64,000 bases of DNA from Romanomermis culicivorax (Eukaryota > Nematoda > Enoplea > Mermithida > Mermithidae). The DNA lies in contig CAWUHX010000359.1 in assembly GCA_963922205.1 (NCBI GenBank), positions 1 through 64,000 on the forward strand. Direction: 5' to 3'. This document shows, in pieces, positions 25,101 to 36,523 of the stretch. The notes beneath the pieces were generated by a model. It ran no database searches. It saw nothing but the letters and a program-made list of their open reading frames with translations, and was not told the origin of the DNA. The stretch's first letter is position 1, and each line of letters starts with the position of its first letter. The position numbers and the translations under genes were made by a program.

Positions 25101-25174
25101 CTTCCGGACGTCACCATCAGGAGACGGAGGATCACCACGCCACCCCGCCCATTCGTCCAACGTGCTATATATAA
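19143..25174 (+). CDS. Two-pass membrane protein with three PPxY motifs, 9 exons, ~638 aa
   Basis: Exons: 19143-19512, 20308-20466, 21395-21592, 21821-21896, 21951-22127, 23036-23179, 23240-23610, 24464-24704, 24994-25174 (TAA). Every junction is GT-AG and all phases agree. Residues 1-123 are polar (start MSRDLSLSLDQTSN). After a Cys cluster (ECCCTG, ~124-129) come two helices: ~139-163 (FIAVISLIGLSCVIVGTILG) and ~169-190 (LCLLMIGVGVVLIIVSGIAW), with a very short loop. The tail carries PPTY at ~254-257, PPTY at ~294-297 and PPSY at ~323-326, motifs known to bind WW domains such as those of NEDD4-type ubiquitin ligases, then a Ser/Gln-rich stretch and a Pro/Met/Phe-rich segment (PRPPLFMLPPFLPMPHPTD). 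The last two exons are less certain. I do not recognise a named orthologue; an adaptor for ubiquitin ligases or a trafficking role is inference. Both ends of the tail can face the cytoplasm. Confidence 0.7.
19518..20271. repeat. (TTTTC)n pentanucleotide microsatellite, ~150 copies
   Basis: An uninterrupted TTTTC array of about 754 bp. It fills intron 1 of the membrane-protein gene: the donor AAAAG|GTAGAT is only 5 bp upstream and the acceptor TTTTTTAG| is ~37 bp downstream. Because 5 is prime to 3, all frames on both strands lack stops, giving spurious FLFFS or KKRKE repeat proteins. It is a homopurine-homopyrimidine tract able in principle to form triplex DNA. Confidence 0.95.
22200..22440. 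repeat. Dispersed repeat R2 fragment in an intron
   Basis: Shares the tail CTCATTTTAAAATAAATGGAC with R2 copies at 3540-3600, 13160-13200 and 33420-33450. It lies in intron 5 of the PPxY gene and has no coding role; the 69-codon minus-strand open frame over it is not supported. Confidence 0.4.
23989..24119 (+). CDS. Possible alternative terminal exon of the PPxY protein gene
   Basis: Acceptor AAATTCAG|TGGAAT fits the phase of the exon ending at 23610 and gives VEWDTIDDSKLISVKMLQIV ... ending ERIEKL at TAG 24117-24119. A GCAG|GCGAAA position at 24096 would restore phase to the 24464 exon only through a rare GC donor. Best read as an alternative 3' end; a polyadenylation-like AATAAA follows at 24291. 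If used, the product lacks the Pro/Met-rich C-terminus. Confidence 0.4.
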
Positions 25175-25866
25175 AACATATTGAATGTCACATGATCTTT
25201 TGTGTATGTTTTATACAATTTTTTGTCTAATTGTTCTATTTTTTATTTTTTGCTGAGACCTCAGTCTAGTCTTCCTTGACGATATATAAATGTTTTTTAT
25301 CACTTATTTTCGCTATGGCCATCGGAGTAAAACTGAAATTTGCGTTTTTATGATTGTTAAATTTTCCTGAAAAAGCAACAGTCGAGCATTCGTCGAAAAA
25401 TGTTTGCTGTTAGGGTAATTCCACGAAATGTTATGAAATGACTCTATTTTATAAAACTTCAAATCTGACTTCGGTAGATTTGAAGTTAGATACTTCGGTA
25501 GAAAATCGTTTACTTGTTCCATCAGAAAGTTATTGTCAATAAAACATATCACACGATTTGTTGGCCACCAACAAATTTGGTCATCGATATTGCACTTTTC
25601 ATGAAAACTACTGTAAGATTTGGAAGCGACGAATTCGGTAAATTTAACTGATACCTGGCAATTATTAGATCAATTTTGTAAGTCGCCGCAAACGGTGGAT
25701 AGTAGATCTGACGTGAGTAATGAACGAGAAATAGGTACTGTTTGTGGAAAAAAATAAAATTCTGTCATTTGTGTTCCTTACGGTGGTTGTTCGTTATTAG
25801 TGAACATTTCGGATGGGTTTAGGTCAGCTTCATTGCGAAAATCATATCTGAAAGTTCCAGAGTAAC
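25175..25866. other. 3' flank of the PPxY gene, no feature supported
   Basis: AT-rich sequence with no recognisable gene. It contains only an ATATATAAATG-type sequence near 25282 as a weak candidate 3'-end signal. Confidence 0.3.
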
Positions 25867-26110
25867 CATACATGCACATAGGGGGTTAGGTGGGGATGAA
25901 CCTTCCTACCTGAGACCCTGGACACCCGTCCCTGGCCGGAAAAAATTCGTCAAACACCCCCCTGAACTTTTTCGAAGGCAGTTTTTTGACAATTTTTATG
26001 CATATTTTGTATAAAAAACATGCCAGCGGACATTTTTTTGTTCAGCCAACCCCCACTCCTGTCAATGAAAAGTCCGAGGACCGTCCCCTCTAGAAAATTC
26101 TTGGGACTAA
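25867..26110 (+). mobile_element. MITE family B copy
   Basis: Begins CATACATGCACATAGGGG and carries the family B landmarks CACCCCCCTGAACTTTTT, ATGCATATTTTGTAT and AAAGTCCGAGGACC, ending near AGAAAATTCTTGGG. Other copies are at 50252-50512 and 50926-51163. Right end decayed. Confidence 0.65.
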
Positions 26111-26940
26111 TACTTATTTAAGACACGATTTCTGAGACATTCGACCTTCTGTTCCACTGATAGGTTGAAAATTAATAATATGTGAAAACGAGACATTTTG
26201 AGTATTTTTACACCCTGAGTGTTGTGACGCAACTCGTTTCGCATAAAATTCAAAATTTGCATAGCTACAGTAACCAGAAATTTGAATTTTTACATTCAAT
26301 GGGATGTTTCAGTCAGTGTTTCGAAATATCACAGCTCAGATGAGATGTGATTTTGTAGCCCAATTTTCATTACAAGCAGAAGATCATGCTCAATATTCAG
26401 GATGAAAAAAAAATTTCAGTTCCTTCTCTCCACTTTTTATGCTAACTTAAAATGTCAAAAACGAAGTCGAAACAAACCGGAAAAATCATTTGGAGACTCT
26501 TGGACACTTTCCCATAGGTCGCAGAATTTTTTTCTTCATTTCTGTAGCCATTAATGTCCAACATGATTGCGTTTTGGGAGTTGTGGGTTTTTGCACATTC
26601 TGAAAGCTGATACACAAATGCTGATTAATCCCACTAAATATGCCATCAATGATATAGAGGAAAAAATGAAAACGTTCAGATTGGACGAATAAAAAGAAAA
26701 GATGCGAGTCGAATCACTCGTAAAAGTTCATCGATCTATTTAGAATGGTTGTTCAAACAGCGTGTGTCAGAAGAGACGCAACAAAAATTCCTCTCCATGG
26801 ATTTGATTGAAAAATCGAAGCCGCGAGTTTAATGTTAAAAAAATAAATGTCGGCTGGCCTATGTTTTTAGCTGTGAGGAAGTGGTCTGCAGTTGGGGGCA
26901 TCCTGTTTCACACCATGTGATATTATTCAGATGAAAATAG
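26111..26940. repeat. Dispersed repeat R1, third copy
   Basis: Shares GACACGATTTCTGAGAC and GTTGAAAATTAAT with 1040-1080, the GTAGCCATTAATGTCCAACA block with the inverted copy near 2380, and ends with CTGTTTCACACCATGTG as in the palindrome at 2177. No gene. Confidence 0.55.
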
Positions 26941-27129
26941 AGCAAATGATAGTAGACTGCAGCGCATTTCCAGTACAGCAAAGTGCATGCCATTTTCCTG
27001 TAAGTTAATTTTTAACAATCACTCTATTTCTGAAATTCGGTGAAAATTTTCGAAGTTCTCAATTTTTAATTTGACACACTTCGTTCGGCAAACCTAAATC
27101 AATAAAAATTTAACTGGACATCGAGCCGC

Positions 27130-28340
27130 ATTTTTTCTTATAATGTATTATAATAAAGATGCATCCTGTATTCTCAGAACTTTATTGGTTGGGCATTTAT
27201 CCAGATTCAAAAATAGATTTGAATGGCAGAATAGTGAGTGCAAGTCTACCTCGCAAAACGGTGAGCGATGATGATGGTGTTACTTACAGATCTACTGCAG
27301 GAATGTATGAACTAAAGAATAACACGATAAAATTCCACAGCATCCTATGTGAAGGTGTTTGGAGTGCCTCTAAACAGGATCTTTCTTTATTTTGCTTCTC
27401 ATGTTTGAAACTTTAAACTTTTTTGCAGAATAAAATGTTTGTTTGTGAAACAAGTAGTCTGTCAGTTATTTAATAATTCTATATTATATTTCTATATTCT
27501 ATTTCTATATTCTACTTCTATTTTACTTCTATATTCTACTTCTATATTCTACTTCTGTATTCTATTTCTATTCTACTTCTATATTCTATTTCTATTCTGC
27601 TTTTATTCTACTTCTATATTCTATTTCTATTCTGCTTTTATTCTACTTCTATATTCTATTTCTAATTCTATAGTGCAGGTAATAAATTTACCGCAAGTGA
27701 TGGACAAGGGCCACCTTGGAAAATGCAGTGACTTCTGAGTGATTTTCATGAGTATGCCTTCTTCAGAGCTGCGCAGCCCCCCAAACGGAACCAAAATCTT
27801 GATTAAAATTTTACCAATACAGTAGGAATACATGAACTACAAAATAATAAAATAAAATTCTGCGGCATCCGATGGGAAGATGCTCGGGAATGCTCATAAA
27901 CAAAATTTTTCCAATTTTGAAGGCTCGTCTTCGACAATATAAGCTCTCTTGAAAGATGTATTATGCAATAATTTACTGTAAATATTGCACCAAAAGAAAG
28001 CCCATAATTTCCTGTGTAGAATGAAAATTTATTGATCGAATAAGATCACTCCAATAGGCAACTCAAAAATCATCAATTTTCAAACTTTGGCATACTGTAG
28101 CCGCGTGAATTTTCATTTTTAGAAAAACCAACGATGCCATGAAACTCAGCGCATAACGCTACGCAAAATACTTCATTTTGAGATATGATTAAGTTTTACC
28201 CTATCGTAGAGAAGCTCGAACTTTTCAGAAATCCTGTCTTCATCACCACAGAAAATAACAGAAAATTGCTCGAATAATTTCCGAGCAAATCTGAGTGGAT
28301 TTACTTTCCTCATTTCGACATAATCTGAAAAATGAATCAT
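27130..28340. repeat. Dispersed repeat R1, reverse copy with internal microsatellite
   Basis: Reverse complement of material at 900-1800: GCGGCATCCGATGGGAAGATG pairs with CATCTTTCCATCGGATGCCG at 1409, and TCAGAGCTGCGCAGC pairs with GCTGCACAGCTCTGA at 1514. It is interrupted by the TCTATATTCTACT array at 27479-27666. Confidence 0.5.
27479..27666. repeat. Imperfect ~12 bp minisatellite (TATTCTACTTC)n
   Basis: About 15 imperfect copies of CTATATTCTACTT / CTATTTCTATTCTGCTTTT. It lies inside an R1 copy and probably arose after insertion. The 99-codon open frame over it is repeat-derived. Confidence 0.75.
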
Positions 28341-28487
28341 AAATTGCTACAGCTGTTTGTCACCTGGAACTTGCAAGATTCAAGATTCTTGGGTCCTTTT
28401 ATATTACGTTTTTGTGACCATGCATGAACCAATTTTTATTTTTATCTTCGAGCAATTCGGACAAAAGATTCGAATAAGTGAATACTC

Positions 28488-29648
28488 TTAATTCACACTA
28501 GCAATATCTTCTCGGGAATCCACGGATTGGTACACATCTGGCGACCAGACGGGGTAATAATCCGATTCATGGGTCAAATGAGATTCTTTCCTAGAATAAA
28601 AGATGACGTCTGCAAACGCCAACTAAATTTCAAAATATTTTTTCATGGCTTTTCAAGAGCTACCGACTATAGAGGTAAATATCAGAAAATCAGTAGTTTT
28701 TCTATTTATGTGACGCATGCATGATGGAAAGTAGCATAAAAGAAAGCTTTGTTTTGAAATGATAGATGCAGCGACAACCATTAAAGTAGGTCAATTTAGC
28801 ACGCGATTTTCACTGTGTTCAACTTTATACTGTAGAAAAACCGCTTTCGATTCTTTCATAATGACTGTGAGGCCGAAATCATAGAAAAAACTCAGTCATC
28901 CACTTTTGGCTTTGGATACAGCCCTATTGATAACTTGAGTGCTACTCGAGAATTGACTATCCGGGTTACTAGAAGAATTTTTCAGTTGCTCTGTTTGCCG
29001 CTCATGCACGAAAAAATATTCTTCATCGATTACAGTAAGAAGCTTTACTAGTTTTCCCGTGTTCAATTACTTCCATGGAATCGTTGTATCCGTCATTCCA
29101 GAATAAATAAACCATTATAGAATATGGATTATCGAATGAAAAATCTCAGAAATATTCATGGCTAGACAAGATCAACAGTTGCGAAATTTTTGGATAAACA
29201 GCCCCGCTCACCAGCTTTGGAATCCGCTCGGCGCCATGCCATTGTCATCACGTTTAATTTCGCTGTATAACCGCTTACCGCCTTGCGTCAAGTGGTAGAT
29301 GATTTGGTCACTTAGCCCGCTCCTTTTTAGCAGCCTGAAACACTGAGTCTAAATCGTCTAAGTTTGGAGAATTTGTATGAAAAAAATCAAAATTCATTTA
29401 CATGCTCTTCTGGGAAAATAGTGTCTCAACGAATAAGAAAACTTGCAATATTTGAAAATGAAAATCAATACTAAAGAGACAAATGAGAGTCAAGTCGGTA
29501 CATGTGAATTTCGTAGAGTGCAAAGTTGTGCTAAGGAGACTTTAAGACTTGTACAAATGTTTCATGCTTACCTGAATTTCGGAGCTGCCGAGCAACCCTC
29601 TTCGGTGAATAGAATAAAAACAATAACCATCAGTGCTATGAATCTCAT
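28488..29648 (-). CDS. Small secreted protein with dibasic sites, 4 exons, ~128 aa
   Basis: Minus-strand exons: 29648-29572, 29334-29212, 28968-28904, 28609-28488 (TAA). Exon 1 encodes a typical signal peptide (MRFIALMVIVFILFTEEGCS, then AAPKF) and ends TTCAG|GTAAGC. Exon 2 follows TTTCAG| in matching phase and contains three dibasic sites (LLKR, QGGKR, SEIKR) and ends at GTGAGC. Exons 3 and 4 keep phase but exon 3 uses weaker sites (TTCTAG| and AAAA|GTGGAT), and exon 3 could instead end at TGA 28898-28896. The dibasic sites, and the GKR that could give C-terminal amidation, are those of neuropeptide-like precursors, but no named peptide is recognised. Each exon is under 130 bases. Exons 1-2 are the firm part. 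Confidence 0.5.
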
Positions 29649-30071
29649 TTTCGAGAAAAACCGTGACTGTTTTTGAACTGGAGTCAAATTGTGGATATCA
29701 AAACTAAAATTTGATGTGACGATGAAATTTTTCAGCATCAGCCGAATATACGAGTAGAGCTAGATTAATGGGATGGAAGTCGCAAGACTTCAATTCGTCG
29801 CCCACATTCGAATTGTCTGAGTGGTGGGTGATCGGGATGAGCACGAGAAAAAATTTGTTTCCATATTATAAATATATAGGCTATGTATTCAACAAACGTA
29901 TAATCAGCGATGATTGATCTGCAGCATCATTTTCCAGTATACTACAATGTGCATGCATGTGACGATATTCGAGATATTCGATCCCCAAGACACGACCATA
30001 TAGAACGTAAATTATTTGCATATCATTTTAATTAACAAAGGCGCCGGTAATTAGAATCTTTTATTTATAAA
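29649..30071. other. Upstream region of the secreted-protein gene
   Basis: AT-rich, with no gene supported. It would include the minus-strand promoter of the 29648 gene. Confidence 0.3.
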
Positions 30072-30263
30072 ATGCGGCTTTTTCAAGGTCCGAGTGTAGT
30101 GTATCTACGGTCCCCGATTCCCACTCCACGTCATAAAGATGACCTAGTGGTATTCGAGGAGAAAAACGGACCGTTCATCTTCATCATCGAGATTTTTTTG
30201 ACGTTCTGGGGATATGGGTATGAGAGTGACGTCGAACCTGGAACTTTTGCAACGTCATTGTAA
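30072..30263 (+). CDS. Candidate small ORF, 63 codons (low confidence)
   Basis: ATG at 30072 follows TTTATTTATAAA. The peptide starts MRLFQGPSVVYLRSPIPTPR and has a mixed composition with an acidic C-terminal part, and local base composition is GC-richer than the flanks. No splice partner, domain or motif is recognised. Confidence 0.25.
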   Translation: MRLFQGPSVVYLRSPIPTPRHKDDLVVFEEKNGPFIFIIEIFLTFWGYGYESDVEPGTFATSL

Positions 30264-30676
30264 TTTGTTATTGAAATTTCGATGAATGTGTGTACGTACC
30301 GATAAACACGATTCTTCTGTAAATAATAAACACCATTGGGTATGGATTAAAACATGTTTTCGGGGGTATTCATATCACTTTGGGTAGTTTTTATTTGCAA
30401 AAATCTAAAAAAACTTTGAGGGATTCTTTTGTAAATGCCAATTCTTTGCTCCAAAAAAGAAAAGTGCATCCTGCTGTTGACAAAGCGTCATGGTCTATCG
30501 CATTGATACGATAATCTTTATTTTTGATGAGTAACAATGACTAAGAAATGTCTGGCCCAAGACATATTTCATCCATGAGATATGACCTTCAACATTGAAT
30601 GTGAACTTTATTGTTGCTGTAATATTGCACTCTCGAGTTGTACATACATACTCTATATTTGACATTTTTATGTAAC

Positions 30677-32106
30677 TGTCACGTACCGACGAATTTCGTC
30701 GAACGTCACGTGATTCACATCACAATTTTTCATTATGTTTTTCGTCACGCTTTGTGTTACAGTAATTTGCATCAATTTTACGTTTCGTTTTTATAATTTT
30801 TACATGCAATTTATGTGTGTACTTTTTATGTTTCGTTTCTGTTTCATTTGCGCACATTTTATTTCCGTTTCAATTTATTATTTTGTTATACATGTAGACT
30901 ATGGTATGTACCCGCTAGTCAAGAATTTCCGTTAGAGATAAGCTCTCCGAGCTCATCGCTGTAATTGGAGCACAACATGCACCTCTTATCAGTAAAAACT
31001 AGCGATGTTTTGCAACGTGAAACGACTAGTTTCAAATTCTCACTAGTTGACGTTCCTATGTTAAGCATGGAGAGTGAAAACTCGCCCCAATGCTTAACGT
31101 TGTGAACTGGAAAATGTCTATGTGACCATAGGCATCTTCTGCAACGATTTCCGCTGCAGAAGTTAGCTTGGGGGAGTGTTAACTCCGCCCAAGGCATACT
31201 GTAGTTTATGGAGCCCTTTAAAAGGACATGTTTGTTAGTTTGTCACTCATTTTTGGGCCTAACTGTTGTTGCATCTTTTTAGCCTTGCGTTTTGCGTTTG
31301 CCGCTCGTCGATTATTATATTTTGTATTGTCAACTGCGTTCGCCGCTCGTCGAATAAATTTACATTTTCTCGCCTTTGGCCTTCGTATACATTACCAGTT
31401 ACAGTAACCCGACCCTAGGAGCTCACCGCCCATCGCCGTTGATCAAAAAACCCCGCCGCCCTCCCCGAGGAAACATTTGATACCGCCCCTGCCGACCCAC
31501 AGCCGCATTACCCCACACTGAATCACTCGGATTCCCCTACCTGCTCACCGCCATCCGTAGGACCCACGCTTTGACCCCAGAACCCATCGCCCAGCGCTGA
31601 GTAGTTTGAGAAGAGGAGTTAGTGAGTCTTCTCAGGGGTTATTATTGTCCAGGGTATATTTGTGGAAGTCTCCCCTAAGTTAGTTTCCCTTGGAAGTACC
31701 CTCATTTGAGAAAGCCCTCCGATCCTTAAGGTCAGGGTCAATAAGGGGATTTAGGTTAACAATTGGGTCCCCTACAGTACGCCATTCTGCGAATGGCACC
31801 GTCCCTCATTCCCAGTGAATGAGGACTAGGGATTGGCACCCCTGACACGGCCGCGTTGTCCATTATTCTACAGCTGAACCCAAGGACAAGGCTGAGGTAC
31901 ATCATAGGTTTACCTGTGGTAGTACCAGCTGGGTTAGGTTCCCGAAACGAAGAACATTAAGGGAGCCACCCAACAGGGTCACAGCATGTCACTTGCAGTG
32001 TCATGGCCATATTTCCTATGGAATATGGTATGGGTTTTTCCCATCAATGTGACTGATCACCCACTTCATTTAATGTGACATGGCTCCATTTTCGTTTAAT
32101 GTGACA
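30677..32106 (+). mobile_element. Solo LTR of the Gypsy-type element, 1430 bp, TSD TAAC
   Basis: Starts TGTCACGTACCGACG and ends AATGTGACA (TG...CA with a 6 bp inverted end). It matches both LTRs of the 33731-49668 element over its length. It is flanked on each side by TAAC (30673-30676 and 32107-32110), a 4 bp target duplication. The structure is what LTR-LTR recombination leaves behind. No internal sequence remains. Confidence 0.9.
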
Positions 32107-32110
32107 TAAC

Positions 32111-33730
32111 TATCTTCCGTCCTCGGCCCGACGAATTTACATATGTTGAAGATGTTCATAAGCAGGTTGTAGGGATCCAATAAATATGTGGCCAGAAACT
32201 GTTTGACCTGATCCAGAGTAAATCTTTTCTCGTTTCGAAATGTGACAAATTCAGAAAGAGAAGCAAAAAATCAATGATTTCGTATGAGATATTTTCAAAA
32301 ATGACATGTTACTATTGAAGGAGTTATTTGCGGTAAGTTTTCACATACCAAGATCTTCGTTGTTGCCGATTCTCGATGATGTGGCATGAGCGGGCTTACC
32401 TGAAAGTCGTGAAAATTTTGCGTATCTTGCGTTCATTGTGAGTCATTGTCGTGCATTCAAAAGAATTTATGTATACTCAAGCTTTTCTAAGCAGATATAC
32501 TCTATTTCACATCCGAGATTCCCACACATCTTATATTTTTAACAATTATCAAGTTCTGAAAATTATATATTTTTTAGGCATATTTAGCGCTCAACATATA
32601 CAAGTTCCTGGTAATGCTGTGTAGAAAATTTTCATCGACTCCTGAAATGGTCTTTTGATGAGAATAACTGATTTATTCCGATGTTCTATACTGGATTGGA
32701 AAGGTGTAGCTATGCAATATCGTCAGTTGGTGTGAAACAGGGTGCCACCTTTTCGGAGCTCATAAAGTATAGAAAAACTCAGCTGCAAGGCATTATATGT
32801 AGTCCATTTATCTCCAAACATGAGCCTCAGAGAGAGTAATTTTTTCTCAATACTGCTGCAGCAGTTGGGACTACAACTTTAAAAAATGTTTACCTGCCAT
32901 GCATATCACTGACAATTTCTTCGCATTCCGAGGCTCATTTCAAAATGATTAGACTAACGCCCTATTCAGAAGTGAAAAATTCTAGGATCTTTGTCGCTGA
33001 CAATCGGCAATTCTAAGGAATGAATAGGCAATTTGCAGAAAGCCCATTCAGAAGTGAAATAATCTTAAGGATTTTTGTCGCCGACAATTGGTGACAATGA
33101 GCGACGGTCGCCGATCCCTAGGATTCAATCGGCGAATGCACTTCTGAATTTGGCCTTATACTTGGGTTTTTTCAATGATTTCTACTGACGAAAGGATAAC
33201 CTCTAGTACATCTTGAAACCCAGATGCAGTTTATTATTCTGATGAAGTGAGGAAAACTTTCTCCTCCTTTAACGACAAATAGACGGACTTGAAATATTCT
33301 TCAGTAATCTGGTCAAATGCGCTATCCGAATCAATAATTGATAAGCATGACGCTGTTTCTTGATTTTTGACTCCACTTTGTTATAAATTCATATTGTATC
33401 AAATTGAATGTGCTTTTTTGTTATCGCTGCATCCGCTATTTCAAAGTGGTTTTAGAATATCCTTCCATGCACCAGTTGGATCGCATTCAACGGTTCCAAC
33501 ATCTCGTCATGCTTCTATATAGTCCGTTTTTTATAGAATGCTTGTGCATAAAAAAATGACGGATAAACTGCTGTGAAAATCCTTTACATAAAGGTTTTAC
33601 TTGAGAATTTTTAACCCAATAAATATTAAGACATGATTTCTGAGAGGTTCGACCTTTCCCAAGATTAAGTTGGAAATTAATCATATCTCAAAATGATAAA
33701 CTTTGGGTAGTTTTGTGCGTTGTTCCATGG
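32111..33730. repeat. Intergenic DNA made of R1/R2 fragments
   Basis: Recognisable pieces are TGGTGTGAAACAGGGTGCC (R1 end) near 32731, R2-like sequence at 33220-33480, and R1 sequence (GACATGATTTCTGAGAG) at 33630-33720 that is cut by the LTR element. 32960-33130 carries a repeated AGAAGTGAAA / GACAATYGGCGA motif. No gene supported. Confidence 0.4.
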
Positions 33731-35162
33731 TGTCACGTGCCGACAAATTTCGCCCAGCGTCACGTGATTCACATCATATTTTTCCGTTATGTTTTTCACC
33801 ATGTTTCGTGTTACAGTAATTTACATCAATTTTATGTTTCATTTTTATAATTTTCACATGCAATTTCTGTGTGTATCTTTATGCTTCATTTATGTTTTAC
33901 CTGCGCACTTTTATTTCGGTTACTTTTTGTTATTTTTTGTTATGCATGCAAACTACGGTATGTAACCCGCTAGTCAAGAATTTCCGTTAAAGATAAGCTG
34001 TTCGAGCTCATCCCTGTAATTGGAGCACAACGTGCACCTCTTATCAGTAAAAACTAGTGATGTTTCCCAATGTGAAACCCCTAGTTGGAAATTCTCACTA
34101 GATGACGTACCTATGCTAAGCATGGAGAGTGAAAACTCGCCCCAATGCTTAACGTAGTGAACTGGAAAGTGTCTATGTGACCATAGGCATCTTCTGCAGC
34201 GATTTCCGCTGCAGAAGTTAGCTTGGGTGTGTCTTAGCTTCGCCCAAGGCATACTGTAGATTACAGGGCCCTTTAAAAAGGCTTGTTTCGTTAATTTTGT
34301 ACTCATTTTTGGGCCTAATCGTCTTTTGCGTTTTACAGCCTGTGTTCCTGTGTTTGCCTGCCTCGTTTTATTATAATTTACATATTGTACCTGCCTCTTC
34401 CGCCTTTATAATAAATTTACATATTCCCCTTCGGTCTCCCTTTGCGTTGCCAGTTACTGTAACCCAACCGTAGGAGTTTACCCCGTCACCTGTTGATCGA
34501 GAACCCCGTCCCCTCCCCGAGGAACGTTTTGATACCATCGCCCACCAACTCGCATTCACCTACCCTCCAGGCCAAACCGCTTTGGATTACTGTACCTGCT
34601 TCCCCGCCGTCCGTAGGACCCACGCTTTGACCCTTGAACCCGTCGCCCAGTGCCGAGTAATTTGAGAAGAGGATTTAGTGAGTCTTCTCAGGGGTTATTA
34701 TTGTTGAGGGTATATTTGTGGGAATCCTCCTTAAGCTAGTTGTCTCTTGAGAGTACCCTCAGTTAAGACAGCCCTCGGACCCTTAAGGTCAGGGTAAATT
34801 AGGGGATTTAGGTTGACAATCGGGTCCCCTACAGTAAGCCATTCTATGAGTGGCACTGTCCCTTATTCTCAGTGAATGAGGACTAGGGATTGCCACCCCT
34901 GGCCTGGCGGCATTGTCTATTATTCTACAGCTGAACCCTAGGACAAGGCCGAGATACACCATAGGTTTTCATGTGGTAGTACCAGCTGGGTTAGGTTCCT
35001 GAACCAAATATACTAACGGAGCCACCCAATGGGGTCACAGCATGTCACGTACAGTGGCATGGCCGTGTTTTCTACGAGATATGGTATGGGTTTTCCTCAT
35101 CAATGTGACTGATCACAAGATCTACTTAATGTGACATGGCTCCCAATTCAGTTAATGTGACA
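33731..35162 (+). repeat. 5' LTR, 1432 bp
   Basis: TGTCACGTGCCGAC ... TTAATGTGACA. It carries the uninterrupted sequence GAGGATTTAGTGAGTC near 34671 that is the empty site for the MITE in the 3' LTR. Many differences from the other two LTRs fall at CpG positions. Confidence 0.9.
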
Positions 35163-35180
35163 TGGCGAGGCTGGAAAATC
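35163..35180 (+). promoter_or_regulatory. Probable tRNA primer binding site
   Basis: TGGCGAGGCTGGAAAATC begins immediately after the LTR and starts TGG, complementary to a tRNA 3' CCA. The tRNA species cannot be named without a tRNA set. Confidence 0.55.
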
Positions 35181-36523
35181 GACCTTTAAGTCTGGCTTCA
35201 CAGTCCTTATAAGCCAACCTTTTACCCTTTTGAGTAGAGATACCTCTTTCAATTCGGTAAAATTTCAGTTTGAGTGGGGAAACATCTCTCAAATCATGAG
35301 AATAGCCACTCGAGTGGGGAAACCTCTCTCAGGTCAGCTGATTCGCATTCTGAGCGGGACTACTGGTCCTAAGGACTATCCTTTGCCCTCATATAAGTTG
35401 GATACGCCCTTAAGCAGGTACACTGCCCCTTAGGTCCGAAATGGCCCTTATGTTCAAGTTTTATCGCCGACTCAAACAGCACCGTGTTTGAGTAGAGTTT
35501 AATTACTGTAAGTCCGGATTAGCCCCAACAAGTGATCAAATTGATAATTCTTGTGTGTAAATTATCGCCTTATGTGTGTTGTACCACCCATTAGCTTTAA
35601 TAAATTCCCTGGTGTTAGGTTTTTCCCCAGAGTCGATCCCCAAGAGTCAAAATTTCCCAGAGTCGAGTTTAAATAGAGTATTCTGCCTCAATCTCCTCTG
35701 AACTTTCTTTCTTTAGTTTTTTTTCTCCATTTTTTTCTTTAACTTGGGCCTTCCTCCACTGCTTGTGATTGGATCGATTACTGTACCGCCATATGGCTAT
35801 TTGGTTACAGTACAACTGCAATTTGCACGTACTCTGACTACAGTATACCTGGGTACAGATACTTGAGTATCACAGCCCATGACATTTTACAGCCCCTGAG
35901 ATTTTCGGGATCTCCAATCACGAGATACAGTACTCCTTCCACTCTTGATTCTGGACATCAAGTGTGGTCGTGATTTGTTATCTGTGTCTGGTATTTGTGT
36001 CAACACACTTTTTCAAAATTTTTCTTATCTTCACTGAGCACTAGCCAAGTTACTCATTTTCTGGCCAAACAAGCCAAAACCATACTGTTGACACATATAA
36101 CACTGTACTTAGCAGATCACATTGCTTATCTCTTTGGCCTCAAATTTTATTTTTATTTACTTTACTTTTTATTTTCTCGATCATCTATACATAATGTGTG
36201 ACACCAATTATAACTTTTTCACACAATAAATTTTCTTATCTCAAAAATCAAATCAAATAAAAACTAATAACCCACTTTCTCTCCTTTCTAAACAAACAAA
36301 TTGAATTTTATCCTTTTCCTTTCTACTAATTCAAACATTCTTAATTCAAAAAAAACAAAAAAAACAATTTTTTTATACCGGTCACACATACCTCATAGTT
36401 GGCAACCCTTCAGTAGGTCATTATTATTATTTTTTCACCTACTGTACGGTCTTCTTCTTTCTCTTCTCTCTCTCTGTAGGTAATTGCGTGTGGTGATGAT
36501 CTTACCGATCGTGACCACTGACA
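35181..36523 (+). other. Element leader, first part
   Basis: Non-coding leader of the LTR element. Near 35240-35340 there is a short direct repeat (CGAGTGGGGAAACCTCTCTC-like, about 55 bp apart). No domain-bearing frame is present. Confidence 0.4.

Noticed and set aside
34371-34559. Minus-strand 62-codon gene within the LTR
   Set aside because: Lies wholly in LTR sequence with no counterpart frame kept in the other two LTRs.
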